A stretch of DNA of 64,000 nucleotides from Naasia aerilata (GCF_030296595.1 NZ_AP027731.1:1116001-1180000), one strand, 5' to 3'; positions 1-9,794 are shown, counted from the first letter of the stretch. Notes: generated from the letters alone by a model not told the origin. Translations and numbers: made by a program.

Positions 1-50
1 GGCCAACCGTCAATGGTACGGACCGGACGGCGATCCCGCAAACCGGCAGC

Positions 51-437
51 TCAGGACGCGGAGCAGGCCGGGCAGAGCCCGAAGATGTCGACCACGTGCC
101 GGGGCTGGGTGAACCCGTGCCGCGCCGCGGTCTTCGCCGCCCACTGCTCCACGTCGTCCGCCTCGATCTCGACGGTGGTGCCGCAGCTCCGGCAGATGAG
201 GTGGTGGTGATGGCCGGGGGACACGCAGGCGCGGTAGAGGCTCTCACCCTCGGCCGACTGGAGGGAGTCGGCATCCCCGTCCCCGGCCAGGTCGGCGAGG
301 GCGCGATACACCGTCGCGAGGCCGATGGGCGAGCCGGCCTCGCGGAGCGCGGCGTGCAGGTCCTGGGCGCTGACGAAGCCCGGCTTCTCGCCGAGGGCGT
401 CCCGCACCGCCTGCCGCTGCCAGGTGTTGCGCTTCAT
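51..437 (-). CDS. zur: Fur-family metal regulator, probably Zur
   Basis: A 128-residue Fur-superfamily repressor. The N-terminal half is a winged helix (ATVYRAL recognition segment near residue 40). The C-terminal half has the metal-binding features of the family: a His-rich PGHHHH stretch and two CxxC pairs (CRSC and CPAC) forming the structural zinc site. Its start overlaps the znuB stop by ATGA, so it is the last gene of the znuA-znuC-znuB-zur unit. That placement, and a Zur-box-like palindrome ahead of znuA, argue for zinc sensing and autoregulation rather than iron or peroxide sensing. The specificity is inference from context; the family call is secure. Confidence 0.88.
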   Translation of the reverse strand: MKRNTWQRQAVRDALGEKPGFVSAQDLHAALREAGSPIGLATVYRALADLAGDGDADSLQSAEGESLYRACVSPGHHHHLICRSCGTTVEIEADDVEQWAAKTAARHGFTQPRHVVDIFGLCPACSAS

Positions 438-1293
438 CGCGACCAGTGTAGGCGCCGGGTTCCCCGCGCTCCTGCGAGCCGGCAGACGACGTAGATCAGG
501 AACGACACGGTCGTGACGTAGGGGCTGATCGGAATGGACGAGCCGAGCGCGAGCAGGATCCCGCCCACCATCGCGGTCACCGCGAAGGCGACGCTGAGCA
601 GCGCGACGACGGGGGAGAGGAGGCGATGCGCGCCGCGGCCGCGGCCGGCGTGACGAGGAGGGACAGCACGAGGAGCGCCCCGATGACGTGGATGGCCACC
701 GCGGTCGCGAGCCCCAGCACGACCATGAACACGAGCGACAGCGCGCGCACGGGCACGCCGCGCGCGGCCGCCACTTCCTCGTCCACGCTCGCGAACAGCA
801 GCGGTCGCCAGACGACGAGCAGCGTCGCGATCACGAGGACCGAGACGACGACGAGCACGAGCAGTTGCGGGTTGTCCACCGCCACGATCTGACCGGTGAG
901 CAGCCCGAACCGGTTGCCCGACCGGCCGGGGTAGAGGGCGAGGAAGAGGATGCCCAGCCCGAGGCCGAACGGCATGAGCACGCCGATGACCGAATTGCGA
1001 TCCCGTGCCCGGGTGCCGAGCACGCCGATGAGGACGGCGGCGAGCAGGGACCCGACCAGGGAGCCCGTGACCACATCCACTCCGATCAGCAGGGCCCCGG
1101 CCGCGCCGGCGAAGGACAGCTCGCTGACCCCGTGAACCGCGAATGCCAGGTCGCGCGACATCACGAAGTAGCCGACGAGCCCGCCCATCAGGCCGAGCAC
1201 CGCCCCGGCGATCACCGAGTTGTGCAGGAGCACGAGCAGCGCGCCGTAGTCGCGGAAGTCGAAAAGCGTTCCCCAGAGGTCGGTCCCGTCCAT
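434..1293 (-). CDS. znuB: Zinc/manganese ABC transporter permease (one-base break)
   Basis: Integral membrane permease of the ABC-3 (ZnuB/MntB) family, about 286 residues when repaired, with multiple hydrophobic helices. The reading frame breaks near residue 227: the G5 run at 611-615 (plus strand) needs one more G. With it, the text runs from AAARIASSPP into VVALLSVAFAVTAMVGG and ends at 434. The start overlaps the znuC stop (TGATG) and the stop overlaps the zur start (ATGA), so the genes are translationally coupled. It should move Zn(II), or possibly Mn(II), delivered by the ZnuA lipoprotein. The break is most likely a sequence error. Confidence 0.88.
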
Positions 1294-2111
1294 CAGGCGT
1301 GCCCTCCGTGCGCGGAATCGGCATGATGATGGCCGGCCGACTCGGCTGGCGGGCCGACGACCACGATGCGGCCGCGGATGTCGAGCACATCGACCTCCGT
1401 GCCGTAGAGGCGGCTGAGCACCTCGGACCGGAACACCTCGTCGGGGCGACCGATGACGTGGCCGCTCGCGGTCAGGTAGAGGACGCGGTCGACCATCCCG
1501 AGGATCGGGTTGATGTCGTGGGTGATGAACACGACGCCGGCCTGGGCCGAGCTGCGGTGCTCGTCGATCGCGTCGCTCACCGCACGCTGGTGCTGCAGGT
1601 CGAGTGAGAGGAGCGGCTCGTCGGCGAGAAGCAGGCGCGGCGAGGACACGAGCGCCTGCGCGATGCGCACCCGCTGCTGCTCGCCGCCGGAGAGGAGCCC
1701 GACGGGGGTGTCGGCCGCCCGCCGCATGCCGGTGTGCTCGAGTGCGGCCAGGACGGCTTGGCGGCGCGCCGCCGTGGGCCGGCCCGGTCCGTAGCGCTGG
1801 CCGTCACGCCCGAGCGCGACGAGATCCCGCGCACGCAGCGCGGTCCCCCGGTCGAACAGCTTCTGCTGGGGCACATAGCCGATGTCGGCGCTGCCCGTGC
1901 CTGCCGGCTGCCCGAGCACCGAGACCGTCCCGGCGGCGAGGGGCAGCTGGCCGAGGACCGCCCGGAAGAGGCTGCTCTTGCCCGCGCCGTTCGGCCCCAG
2001 GACGGCGACGAACTCCCCGGGCTCGACGCGGAGGTCGAGGTCGGCCCACAGGACCCGGCCCCCGACGCGGGCGGTCGCTGATCGGAACTCGAGGGCGGAG
2101 ACGGGAGTCAC
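1293..2111 (-). CDS. znuC: Zinc ABC transporter ATP-binding protein
   Basis: A 272-residue ABC ATPase that powers the ZnuB permease. Visible motifs are Walker A (GPNGAGKSS, near residue 39), the signature LSGGEQQRV, Walker B (LLLADEPLLSLD) and the switch histidine in VVFITHD. The C-terminus has a His-rich tail (GHHHADSAHGGHA), common in zinc-handling proteins. The start is GTG, overlapping the znuA stop as GTGA. Metal specificity is inferred from the operon and the Zur-like gene; a manganese system would look very similar. Confidence 0.92.
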   Translation of the reverse strand: MTPVSALEFRSATARVGGRVLWADLDLRVEPGEFVAVLGPNGAGKSSLFRAVLGQLPLAAGTVSVLGQPAGTGSADIGYVPQQKLFDRGTALRARDLVALGRDGQRYGPGRPTAARRQAVLAALEHTGMRRAADTPVGLLSGGEQQRVRIAQALVSSPRLLLADEPLLSLDLQHQRAVSDAIDEHRSSAQAGVVFITHDINPILGMVDRVLYLTASGHVIGRPDEVFRSEVLSRLYGTEVDVLDIRGRIVVVGPPAESAGHHHADSAHGGHA

Positions 2112-2973
2112 GACTCGCCCCCGGGGAGCGTGGCGGCCACGCTGTCGATGTTCGCGCCCATCCAGGCGAGGTACCCGGCCCCCTCGGCAGCGTCTCGGTG
2201 AACTCGACGACCGGCACCCCCGAGGCCTCGGCCGCCTGGCGGATGCGGCCGGTCTGGCCCGTCGCCGTCTGCGGGTTGTCCGCGAGCAGGCTGATCGAGC
2301 CCGCGCGGACCGTGTCGAGGACGCCGAGCAGGACGCCCGGGGCGACGTCGGTGCCCTCTTCGACGGATTCGGCCAGGTCGGGCGGCGTGCGGTCCGTGAT
2401 CCCCATGGCGTCGAGGAGGTACAGCGGGACCGGCTCGGGAGCGAGCACGGTTCTGCCCTCCGCGAGCGGGCGCACCGCGGCCACGCGCGATTCGAGGGCG
2501 TCGATCCCGGCGAGGAACACTCCCGCTCGGTCCTCGTACCCTCGGGCGCCCCCGGGATCGAGGCGGGAGAGCTCTGCCGCGAGCCGGGTGGCGAGTGCCG
2601 CGGCGGTCCGGAGGTCGTACCAGACGTGCTCGTTGTCGCCGCTGTGCGGAACCAGGTCCACGGCGGTGACGACCACCGCGTCCGGGGCGTCCTTCAGCAG
2701 GGGCGTCACGAAGGTGTCGTAGCCGCCGCCGTTCTGCACGACGAGGTCGGCCCGGGACACCGCCAGGAGGTCGCGGCCCGACGCCTCGTACTCGTGCGGG
2801 TCCTTCGCCGGACTGTCGAGGAGCGCGCGCACCTCCGCCCTGTCCCCCGCGACGGCACGGGCGATGTCGGCGTAGACGTCGGTCGAGGCCACGACGGAGA
2901 GCCGGGAATCGTCCGCCGAGGTGGCGCACCCGCCGAGCAGCAGGGCCGCGGCCAGCAGGACGACGATGCGCAT
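2108..2973 (-). CDS. znuA: Zinc-binding ABC transporter lipoprotein (one-base break)
   Basis: Cluster A-1 (ZnuA/TroA) solute-binding protein, about 288 residues. The first 20 residues are a lipoprotein signal ending in LLGGC, so the mature protein should be lipid-anchored at the outer face of the membrane. Metal ligand candidates include DPHEYE near residue 58 and the His in DNEHVWYD near residue 115, both typical of the family. The frame breaks near the C-terminus: the C5 run at 2179-2183 needs one more base, after which the text continues as GAGYLAWMGANIDSVAATL to the stop at 2108. First gene of the zinc operon, 55 bp from a Zur-box-like site. The break is probably an error. Confidence 0.88.
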
Positions 2974-3027
2974 GGTTCCCTCGAGACTGAGCGCGGGCTC
3001 TCCGCGTCGCTCGAAGTTAGCCGGTAA

Positions 3028-3042
3028 TGAGAATCGTTGTCA
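3028..3042 (-). promoter_or_regulatory. Zur-box-like operator ahead of znuA
   Basis: The 15-mer TGAGAATCGTTGTCA is an imperfect palindrome with arms TGA.AA and TT.TCA. It resembles the TGAAAATCATTTTCA-type Zur boxes described in actinobacteria. It lies in the only gap between the 2-oxoacid dehydrogenase genes and znuA, 55 bp upstream of the znuA start, where a repressor would block transcription of znuA-znuC-znuB-zur. Confidence 0.7.
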
Positions 3043-3049
3043 AATACCG

Positions 3050-4348
3050 TTAGTCGAGCAGCAGCGCGGGCTCCTCGAGCACGCTCGCCACGTCGGCGAC
3101 GAACCGGCTGGCGACGTCGCCGTCGACGACGCGGTGGTCGAAGCTCGCGCCCACGGTGGTCACGAAGCGGGGGAGGACCTCCCCGTCGACGACCCAGGGG
3201 CGCTGCTTGATCGCCCCGAGAGCCACGATCGCCACCTCGCCGGGGTTGAGGATCGGCGTTCCCGTGTCCACCCCGAAGCTGCCGATGTTGGTGATCGTGA
3301 TCGTGCCGTCGGCCATGTCCGCCGGCTGCGTCTTGCCGTCCCGCGCGGTGAGGGTGAGCTGCTCGAGCGCGGAGGCGAGCTCCAGCAGCGACATCGCCTG
3401 GGCCTCCTTCACGTTCGGCACGATCAGGCCGCGCGGGGTCGCCGCGGCGATCCCCAGGTTCACGTAGTGCCGGACGATGATCTCCTGGTCGGTCCACGTG
3501 CTGTTGACCGTGGGATTGCGGCGCACCGCCCAGATCATCGCCTTGGCCATGATCAGCAGCGGGGACACCTTGACGCCCGCGAAGTCGGGGGACGCCTTGA
3601 GGCGCTTGATGAACTCCATCGTCCGGCTGGCATCGATGTCGACGAAGACGCTCACGTGCGGCGCGGAGAACGCGCTCGTCGTCATGGCGTTGGCGATGGC
3701 CTTGCGCACACCCTTGACCGGGATGCGCTCCTCGCGGAGATCCGGCCACTCCGGCGTCTGGATGTTGCGGAAGACGCTCGCCTGCTGGGCCGAGCGGAGG
3801 ATGTCGTCCCGGGTCGCCTCGCCGCGCTCGCCGGTCGCCGTCACGGTGGAGAGGTCGACGCCGAGCTCCTTGGCGAGCTTGCGGATGGGCGGCTTCGCGA
3901 GCACTGATGCGCCGTTGCCGGGCACCGGCGGAGCCTGACGCGGCCGGCGGCCGCTGCGCCGCGTGGCCGCGTGCCCGCCCGTGCCGTAGCCGACGAGCAC
4001 GCTGCCGGACTCGGGGACGGGCTCCTCGTCGCCCTGGACGACCTGCGCCTCGGGCCCGAGCGCCGCCTGCGCCGGCGTGGAGAGCGGGGCGGTGAGGCGG
4101 CTCGGGCCCTCCGCGTTCACCGTGATGATCGCCGTGCCGACCTCGACCGTGTCGCCCTCTGCGACGAGCAGCTCGCCGACCACGCCCGCGTAGGGCGACG
4201 GGAGCTCGACGAGCGACTTCGCCGTCTCGATCTCGACGATGACCTGGTTGATCTCGACCTCGTCGCCGGGCGCGACCTTCCAGGAGACGATCTCCGCCTC
4301 GGTGAGGCCCTCGCCGACGTCCGGAAGAGTGAACTTCGCCGTGCTCAT
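3050..4348 (-). CDS. bkdC: Branched-chain 2-oxoacid dehydrogenase E2 (acyltransferase)
   Basis: A 432-residue dihydrolipoamide acyltransferase. It has an N-terminal lipoyl domain with the lipoyl-lysine in [14 protein letters not shown] (near residue 44), a flexible Pro/Ala/Arg linker, a peripheral subunit-binding domain ([17 protein letters not shown]) and a C-terminal catalytic domain with the active-site motif DHRVVDGD. Together with the E1 subunits upstream it should convert branched-chain 2-oxoacids to acyl-CoA, supplying precursors for iso/anteiso fatty acids and degrading Val, Ile and Leu. The start is nine bases after the E1-beta stop. The substrate could also be pyruvate, but the separate alpha and beta E1 genes favour a BCKDH-type complex. 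Confidence 0.88.
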   Translation of the reverse strand: MSTAKFTLPDVGEGLTEAEIVSWKVAPGDEVEINQVIVEIETAKSLVELPSPYAGVVGELLVAEGDTVEVGTAIITVNAEGPSRLTAPLSTPAQAALGPEAQVVQGDEEPVPESGSVLVGYGTGGHAATRRSGRRPRQAPPVPGNGASVLAKPPIRKLAKELGVDLSTVTATGERGEATRDDILRSAQQASVFRNIQTPEWPDLREERIPVKGVRKAIANAMTTSAFSAPHVSVFVDIDASRTMEFIKRLKASPDFAGVKVSPLLIMAKAMIWAVRRNPTVNSTWTDQEIIVRHYVNLGIAAATPRGLIVPNVKEAQAMSLLELASALEQLTLTARDGKTQPADMADGTITITNIGSFGVDTGTPILNPGEVAIVALGAIKQRPWVVDGEVLPRFVTTVGASFDHRVVDGDVASRFVADVASVLEEPALLLD

Positions 4349-4357
4349 GCGGTTCTC

Positions 4358-5377
4358 CTAGTAGTCCAGGGCCCGGTCCACCGCATCCAGGACGCGGTCG
4401 GCATCGGGGAGGTAGACGGACTCGAGCTTCGCGGGCGGGAAGGGGGCGTCGAAGCCGGAGACCCGGAGGACCGGCGCCTGCAGCGCGAAGAACGCCCGCT
4501 CGGCCACCGTGGCCGCGATCTCCGAGCCGAGGCTCGCGAAGCCGGGCGCCTCCTGCGCGACGATGAGGCGACCGGTCTTCTCCACCGACTTGAGCAGCGG
4601 TCCGTAGTCGATGGGGGAGAGCGAGCGGAGGTCGACGACCTCGAGGCTCGTGCCCTCGCGCTGCGCCACCTCGGCCGCCTGCAGCAGGACGCTGACCATG
4701 GCGCCGTGGCCGACCAGCGTGGCGTCCGTGCCCCCACGCACCACGCGGGACGTGTGCAGAGGGACGGCGGGAGTCGTGAGATCGACCTCGCCCTTGGGCC
4801 AGTACCGGCTCTTGGGCTCGAAGAACATGACCGGATCGTCGGACGCGATCGCCTGCTGGATCATCCAGTAGGCATCGTTCGGCGTGCTGGGGGAGACCAG
4901 GCGCAGGCCGGGCGTGTGCGCGAAGTAGGCCTCGGGGCTCTCCTGGTGGTGCTCGACGGCACCGATATGGCCGCCGTAGGGCACCCGGATGACGACCGGG
5001 AAGCGGGCCGAGCCCTCGTGCCGCGCCGTGATCTTCGCGAGCTGGCTCGTGATCTGGTCGAAGGCCGGGTAGATGAATCCGTCGAACTGGATCTCGCAGA
5101 CCGGGCGGTAGCCGCGCATCGCGAGGCCGATCGCCGTGCCGACGATGCCCGACTCCGCGAGCGGAGTGTCGAGCACCCGGTTCTCGCCGAAGCGCGCGGA
5201 CAGGCCCTCGGTCACCCGGAACACGCCACCGAGGGGGCCGATGTCCTCGCCCATGAGCAGGACCCTGTCGTCCGCGGCGAGCGCCGCCTCCATGCCCTTG
5301 TTGAGCGCCTTCGCCATGGTCCAGGTCGTGGTGCCGGCGGTGGTCGCCGGCGCGCTCGCATCCGTCGTCGTGGTCAT
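4358..5377 (-). CDS. bkdB: 2-oxoacid dehydrogenase E1 beta subunit
   Basis: A 339-residue thiamine-diphosphate-dependent E1 beta subunit. Family landmarks include GEDIGPLGGVFRVTEGL near residue 46, the conserved FDGFIYPAFDQI segment and a C-terminal transketolase-type domain. I chose the ATG at 5375-5377 because it overlaps the E1-alpha stop as ATGA and gives the usual family N-terminus; the open frame upstream is only a shadow of the alpha gene. It forms the alpha2-beta2 decarboxylase with the neighbouring subunit. Confidence 0.9.
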   Translation of the reverse strand: MTTTTDASAPATTAGTTTWTMAKALNKGMEAALAADDRVLLMGEDIGPLGGVFRVTEGLSARFGENRVLDTPLAESGIVGTAIGLAMRGYRPVCEIQFDGFIYPAFDQITSQLAKITARHEGSARFPVVIRVPYGGHIGAVEHHQESPEAYFAHTPGLRLVSPSTPNDAYWMIQQAIASDDPVMFFEPKSRYWPKGEVDLTTPAVPLHTSRVVRGGTDATLVGHGAMVSVLLQAAEVAQREGTSLEVVDLRSLSPIDYGPLLKSVEKTGRLIVAQEAPGFASLGSEIAATVAERAFFALQAPVLRVSGFDAPFPPAKLESVYLPDADRVLDAVDRALDY

Positions 5378-6504
5378 CGCGCCTCCCCGAAGCCCGCCTC
5401 GTACTCCTGCAGCCAGCGCTTCTGCTCGCGCGGCACCGGATGCTCCTCGGCGTATACGTTGTCGAACAGCACGTCGAGACTCGGCGGACCGAGGGCCAGC
5501 GTCCGTGCTCGCAGGTCGGCTGCCAGGTCGGCGGCCTCCTGCTCGACCTCTGCGAAGTAGGCCGCATCGGCCAGCGCCTGGGCTTCGAGATGGTGCCGGT
5601 AGCGCAGGATCGGGTCCCGGGCCTCCCACGCGGCGAGCTCGTCGGCGCCCCGGTAGCGCGTGGGGTCGTCGGAGGTCGTGTGCGCGCCGAGCCGGTACGT
5701 CATCGCCTCGATGAAGCCCGGTCCGCGGCCGGCGCGCGCGTCGTCGAGCTGCTTGGCCGACACGGCGTAGCTCGCCAGCACATCGTTGCCGTCCACGCGG
5801 GTGGCGCGCAGACCGAAGCCCGCGGCTCGCCGGACAAGGGGAGTGCGGGACTGCCGGCTGACCGGCACGGAGATGGCCCAGTGGTTGTTCTGCAGGAAGA
5901 ACACCTGCGGCGTCTGGTAGCTCGCGGCCCAGATGAGCGCCTCGTTGGTGTCGCCCTGCGACGTCGCGCCGTCGCCGAAGTACACGAGCACCGCCTCGTC
6001 CTTCTCGGGGTCGTCCTGGCGGACGGCGTCGAGGCCGATCCCCATCGCGTACCCCGTCGCATGCAGCGTCTGCGACCCGATCACGAGGGTGTACAGGTGG
6101 AAGTTGCCGTGCTCGGCGGGGATCCAGCCGCCATGCGTGAGGCCGCGCATCGTCCGGATGATGTCGACCGGGTCCACGCCGCGGATCATCGCGACCGCAT
6201 GCTCGCGGTAAGCCGGGAAGATCGTGTCCTGCGGCCGGGTCGCGTGGCCCGAGCCGACCTGGGCCGCCTCCTGGCCGAGGAGGGGCGGCCAGAGGGCCAG
6301 CTGACCCTGCCGCTGCAGGTGTCCGGCCTCCGTGTCGACCCGACGGGCCAGCACCATGTCGCGGTAGAAGCGCCGCAGCAGCTCCTCGTCGAGGCGCTCC
6401 ACGTACGGCAGGAACTCCTCCGCGGCGGGGTTCGGCTCGAACCGGCCCTCCGGCGAGATCATCTGCACGGAGACGGCATCATCCGCGGATTCGGCCACGC
6501 TCAC
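5374..6504 (-). CDS. bkdA: 2-oxoacid dehydrogenase E1 alpha subunit
   Basis: A 376-residue E1 alpha subunit. The thiamine-diphosphate motif begins GDGATSQGD (near residue 178) and ends in FLQNN, and the phosphorylation-loop-like region contains YRLGAHTTSDDPTRYR, typical of branched-chain enzymes. The ATG is preceded by GGAAGGTGAG. It is first of three tightly packed genes and catalyses the rate-limiting decarboxylation of the 2-oxoacid. A PLP aminotransferase gene ends 61 bp upstream on the same strand, which could supply 2-oxoacids. Confidence 0.9.
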   Translation of the reverse strand: MSVAESADDAVSVQMISPEGRFEPNPAAEEFLPYVERLDEELLRRFYRDMVLARRVDTEAGHLQRQGQLALWPPLLGQEAAQVGSGHATRPQDTIFPAYREHAVAMIRGVDPVDIIRTMRGLTHGGWIPAEHGNFHLYTLVIGSQTLHATGYAMGIGLDAVRQDDPEKDEAVLVYFGDGATSQGDTNEALIWAASYQTPQVFFLQNNHWAISVPVSRQSRTPLVRRAAGFGLRATRVDGNDVLASYAVSAKQLDDARAGRGPGFIEAMTYRLGAHTTSDDPTRYRGADELAAWEARDPILRYRHHLEAQALADAAYFAEVEQEAADLAADLRARTLALGPPSLDVLFDNVYAEEHPVPREQKRWLQEYEAGFGEAR

Positions 6505-6565
6505 CTTCCGGTTCTGGGGTCTTCATCTCGGGCGGCGGGAACGCGCCCGGCTCCTGCGGGTGTCG

Positions 6566-7672
6566 CTAATCTATCCGCCGCGCCAGAGAGCCCTCGGGGA
6601 GGATGCGCACAATCTCGGCCGCGGCGGTTAGGAGCTTGTCCACCGACTCCTCCTCGCCGATGCTGACGCGGATGCCGTCGCCCGAGAAGGCGCGGGCGCT
6701 GAGGCCGGCGGCGTGCAGCAGCTCGGCCGCCTCGTCCGTCGCGGGCCCGAGCGGGAGCCACACGAAGTTCCCCTCGGCGTGCGGAACGCGCAGGCCGCGG
6801 TCGGCCAGGCCCTCGGCCACCCGTCCCCGGCGCTCCACGATGGCGTCCACGCGCTCCGCGAGCGCGCTCTCGGCGTCGAGCGCGGCGAGACCCGCCGCTT
6901 GCGCGGCGGCGGTCACCGAGAGGGGGATGGCGGCGGCCCGTGCGGCATCGAGGAGGCCGACCGGACCGATCGCGTAGCCGAGCCGCAGCCCCGCCAGGCC
7001 CCAGGCCTTGGAGAAGGTCCGCAGCAGCACCAGATTGGGGTGCCGGCCGATCAGGCGGGCCCCGTCCACCGCCTCCGGATCCCGCACGAACTCGACGTAG
7101 GCCTCGTCGAGCAGCACCAGCACGTCGCTCGGGACCGCGGCGAGGAACCGGTCGAACTCAGCGGCCGTCACGACGCAGCCGGTTGGATTGTTGGGGGAGC
7201 AGACGAGGACGACGCGCGTCCGGTCCGTCACGGCCGCCGCCATCGCCTCGAGGTCGTGCCGCCCGTCGGGAAGCAGGGGCACCGTCCGGCTCGTCGCCCC
7301 CGCGACCGTGACGAGGCCGGGGTACGCCTCGAAGGACCGCCAGGCGTAGACCACCTCGTCGCCGGGACCCGCGGCGGCCGCGATGAACTGGGCGAGCAGG
7401 GACACCGACCCCGCTCCGACGTGGACCTCGTCCGGCGCGACACCGAACCGCTCCGCGAGGCGCTCCCGGAGCTCGGCCGCGGAGGCGTCCGGGTAGCGGT
7501 TCACCTCGTTCGCGCGGGCCACCGCCTCCAGCACGCCCGGAAGCGGCGGGAACGGGTTCTCGTTGGACGAGAGCTTGTAGCCGCCCGAGGCGGCCGGCCG
7601 GCCCTGCCGATAGGCGGGCAGCGCGGCGATCTCCGGGCGCAGCCGGACGGGCGGGCGGAGGTCGTCGGTCAC
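6566..7672 (-). CDS. PLP aminotransferase of the HisC/aromatic aminotransferase family
   Basis: A 368-residue fold-type I aminotransferase. Landmarks are SNENPFPP near the N-terminus, [15 protein letters not shown] and the PLP-lysine motif [16 protein letters not shown]. These fit histidinol-phosphate aminotransferase or its aromatic relative (Pat/ArAT). I chose the GTG at 7670-7672, which gives the normal start [15 protein letters not shown]; the longer open frame would run into the divergent gene. A stand-alone copy beside 2-oxoacid dehydrogenase genes, with no other his genes in sight, favours amino-acid transamination over histidine synthesis, but sequence alone cannot separate the two. 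Confidence 0.85.
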   Translation of the reverse strand: MTDDLRPPVRLRPEIAALPAYRQGRPAASGGYKLSSNENPFPPLPGVLEAVARANEVNRYPDASAAELRERLAERFGVAPDEVHVGAGSVSLLAQFIAAAAGPGDEVVYAWRSFEAYPGLVTVAGATSRTVPLLPDGRHDLEAMAAAVTDRTRVVLVCSPNNPTGCVVTAAEFDRFLAAVPSDVLVLLDEAYVEFVRDPEAVDGARLIGRHPNLVLLRTFSKAWGLAGLRLGYAIGPVGLLDAARAAAIPLSVTAAAQAAGLAALDAESALAERVDAIVERRGRVAEGLADRGLRVPHAEGNFVWLPLGPATDEAAELLHAAGLSARAFSGDGIRVSIGEEESVDKLLTAAAEIVRILPEGSLARRID

Positions 7673-7721
7673 GGCGGTCCAGTCTATTTCGCGCCTTGGT
7701 GCCGGATGCCATAGTGGTCCG

Positions 7722-8134
7722 ATGCGCAGGTTCCTCGTCACCGTCCTCGGCAACGCGGTCGCGCTCTGGCTGACGACCCTGGTGCTGTCCCTGTTCGGCT
7801 CGGGCATCGGCGTCACCCCCTACCGGCAGGACGACCCCGTCGCGTGGGTTCTCACCTACCTGCTGCTCGGACTCCTGTTCGGCGTGGTCAACGGCGTCAT
7901 CGGCACGGCCATCCGGATCGTCGCGTTCCCCCTCTACATCCTCACGCTGGGTCTGATCTCCCTGATCGTGAACGGCCTGCTCTTCCTCCTGGTGGCCTGG
8001 ATCAGCGATCTCCTCGGCTTCGGGCTCTCGGTCGACGGGTTCTGGTGGGGGTCCTCGCCGCCCTCGTGATGGCGATCATCAACGGTCTCCTCGGGCTGAT
8101 CCTCCGTCCGCTGGCGGGCCGGCGGCATCGCTGA
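7722..8134 (+). CDS. Phage-holin-family small membrane protein (one-base break)
   Basis: A protein of about 137 residues with four predicted membrane helices (for example [19 protein letters not shown] at the N-terminus). It resembles the phage_holin_4_2 family widespread in actinobacterial chromosomes, which here need not have anything to do with phage. The frame breaks after FWWG: the G5 run at 8047-8051 lacks one G, and restoring it gives [19 protein letters not shown] and a stop at 8134. Divergent from the aminotransferase, with no operon partner. Its 3' end overlaps the convergent hydrolase gene by about 56 bp. Confidence 0.7.
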
Positions 8135-9450
8135 CCTCCGCCCCCGGACGGCGCGCCAGTCGGTCGCCGCTCCGGCTCCGGCCCCATCGAAGGGCTCGAG
8201 CAGAAGGGGGCGCACGGCGCTCACCCGCTCCTCCGCGGTTCCGTCGGCGAGCGCGGCGGTCGCCCGGTACTCCTCCAGCTGGTGTGCTGGCACCGCGAGC
8301 GGTGAGTCCGGCACATCCCCGTCGTAGAGCGAGCGGGTGACCGTGACGCGCTCCGGCGCCGCTGCGCGCTGCGGTCCGGCGAGGGCGGGGACCAGGTCCT
8401 CGGCGTGCTCGAGCTCGAGCACGGGCACGCCCGCTGGCACCCGGACCGAGGATCCGGGGGAGCCGAGCGTGAGGATTCCGGCCACTCGATAGTTGCCGGA
8501 CGCCGCCAGGCGGGACGCGACCAGGCCGCCCTGCGAGTAGCCGATCAGCACCACCGGGTCGTCGGGTCCCACTCCTGCCGCCGCGAGCGCGGCGGCCGCG
8601 GCCTGCACCGAGCCCGCGGGAGCGCCGCCGACCGCGGCGAGGTTCGACCCGAGATCCCATGGCTCGACGCCGGCCCCCAACCCCAGGTCGATGCTGCCCC
8701 CGACGTACACCGCCGCCACGCCGTCGTAGCGCTCGACCCGCACCTGAGGGCCGCCGGGGGTGGGCGGAGGCACCCGGTCCGCAAGATCGGCGAGCGAGCG
8801 GGGCGCGCGCACGCGCTGCCGTCCGACCGGAGTGACGCTCACCGGACCGGACGCCACCGCTCGGGCCGCCACGAGCGCCCCGAGGAGAGCGCGGGTGGTG
8901 GCTTCCCTGCCCACGAGGCCGGTGGCCCGGTCGTCGGCCGCCTCGGACGCGGGCCAGGGGAGGCGCATGGCGCCGCGGAGACCGTCGTCGGCGACGCCCA
9001 CGGCCAGCCGCACGGCGGCGACGAGGCGCGGATCGGAGAGCAGGGCTCGCTCCGCCGGCGAGCCGAACCGGTTCCGCCCGGTGGCGAGGAGAACGGCCGT
9101 CCCCCTGCCGCGGCGAGGAGGATGGGCGGCGGAACGAGGGCGAGAGCGAGGGGCCCGAGGAACGCGGTCCAGTAGGCGGCCTCGCCCGCCGCCGACTCCG
9201 CGGCCCGAGTGAGGCTCAGCTCGGCCGCCGAGTAGCCGTCGAGCGCCGCGGACACGAGGACCGCGATGGTGCGCAGCCGAAGGGCGAGCTCGCCCAGTCG
9301 CAGCCGCGCCCCCAATGCGCTCGGCGGGAGATGCGGCGCCACGTCCTCGAGCCGGCCGGCCAGCAGCCGGCAGCGCGCGATCGCCACGAGGAGGTCGTCA
9401 CCCGCCACGGTGATGCGACCCCCTCCGGACACGACGAGGACATCGCTCAC
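8079..9450 (-). CDS. Alpha/beta hydrolase with N-terminal helical region (two one-base breaks)
   Basis: About 457 residues when repaired. The N-terminal third (starting VSDVLVVSGGGRITV) is helical with an Ala/Leu-rich segment ending LGPLALALVPPPILLAA. The C-terminal half is an alpha/beta hydrolase with the nucleophile elbow GYSQGG and later candidates for the acid (AEDLVPAL) and histidine (AHQLEEY). Breaks: C5 at 9101-9105 (restoring one base gives GGTAVLLATGRNRFG) and C5 at 8141-8145 (giving [16 protein letters not shown] and the stop at 8079). The start is GTG, overlapping the small upstream gene by GTGA. The layout resembles actinobacterial hydrolases associated with WXG100-like proteins (DUF1023-like). 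The substrate is unknown. Confidence 0.65.
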
Positions 9451-9656
9451 GGGAAGGACCGCGCCTCCGCCTCGAGCAGCGCCGCGAGGTCGCGGACGTC
9501 GCTCGCGATGTCCCGGACGGCGCGGGCATAGGCCAGTGCCGCCGGCGAGCGCCACTCCACCTCCGTCAGCGCGTCGACGGCCTCGGCGAGCGCGCGGAGC
9601 TCGGCGGCCGCGGACGCGAGCGCTCGCCCCTCTTCGGGTCCGGCCGGCGGGAGCAC
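9447..9656 (-). CDS. Small helical protein, WXG100-like, unknown function
   Basis: A protein of about 69 residues from the GTG at 9654-9656, or up to 102 residues from an upstream start at 9755. It is almost wholly helical and Ala/Leu/Glu-rich, with a break at VEWRSPAALAY between two amphipathic helices. That is the architecture of WXG100 secretion substrates, although the canonical W-x-G is W-R-S here. Its stop overlaps the hydrolase start by GTGA, so the two are co-translated. I cannot assign a function; a chaperone-like or type VII-associated partner of the hydrolase is inference. A GAGAGGGA about 12 bases upstream supports the shorter start. Confidence 0.5.
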   Translation of the reverse strand: MLPPAGPEEGRALASAAAELRALAEAVDALTEVEWRSPAALAYARAVRDIASDVRDLAALLEAEARSFP

Positions 9657-9794
9657 CCGAGCATCCTGTTCCCTCTCCGCACGCCCGCGCCTCCGGGATG
9701 GGAGGTCCGCGTACAGAACCGGCGCGCGACGGCCTGGGGAGGGTCTGCGCCACAATGGCAGTGCGGATCCCGCCGCCCACGGAAACGGAGTCCC

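Noticed and set aside
2706..5567. Very long open frame (over 950 codons) on the minus strand
   Set aside because: It is an alternative frame running through the E1-beta and E2 genes and znuA. Its composition is Arg/Pro/Gly-rich, as expected from shifted reading of high-GC codons, and it has no domain text.
5440..6666. Long plus-strand frame opposite the E1-alpha gene
   Set aside because: Antisense shadow; the minus-strand frame has unmistakable thiamine-diphosphate motifs.
7722..8134. Prophage remnant, suggested by the holin-like protein
   Set aside because: This holin-like family is a common chromosomal membrane protein in actinobacteria. There is no integrase, lysin, att site or other phage gene nearby.
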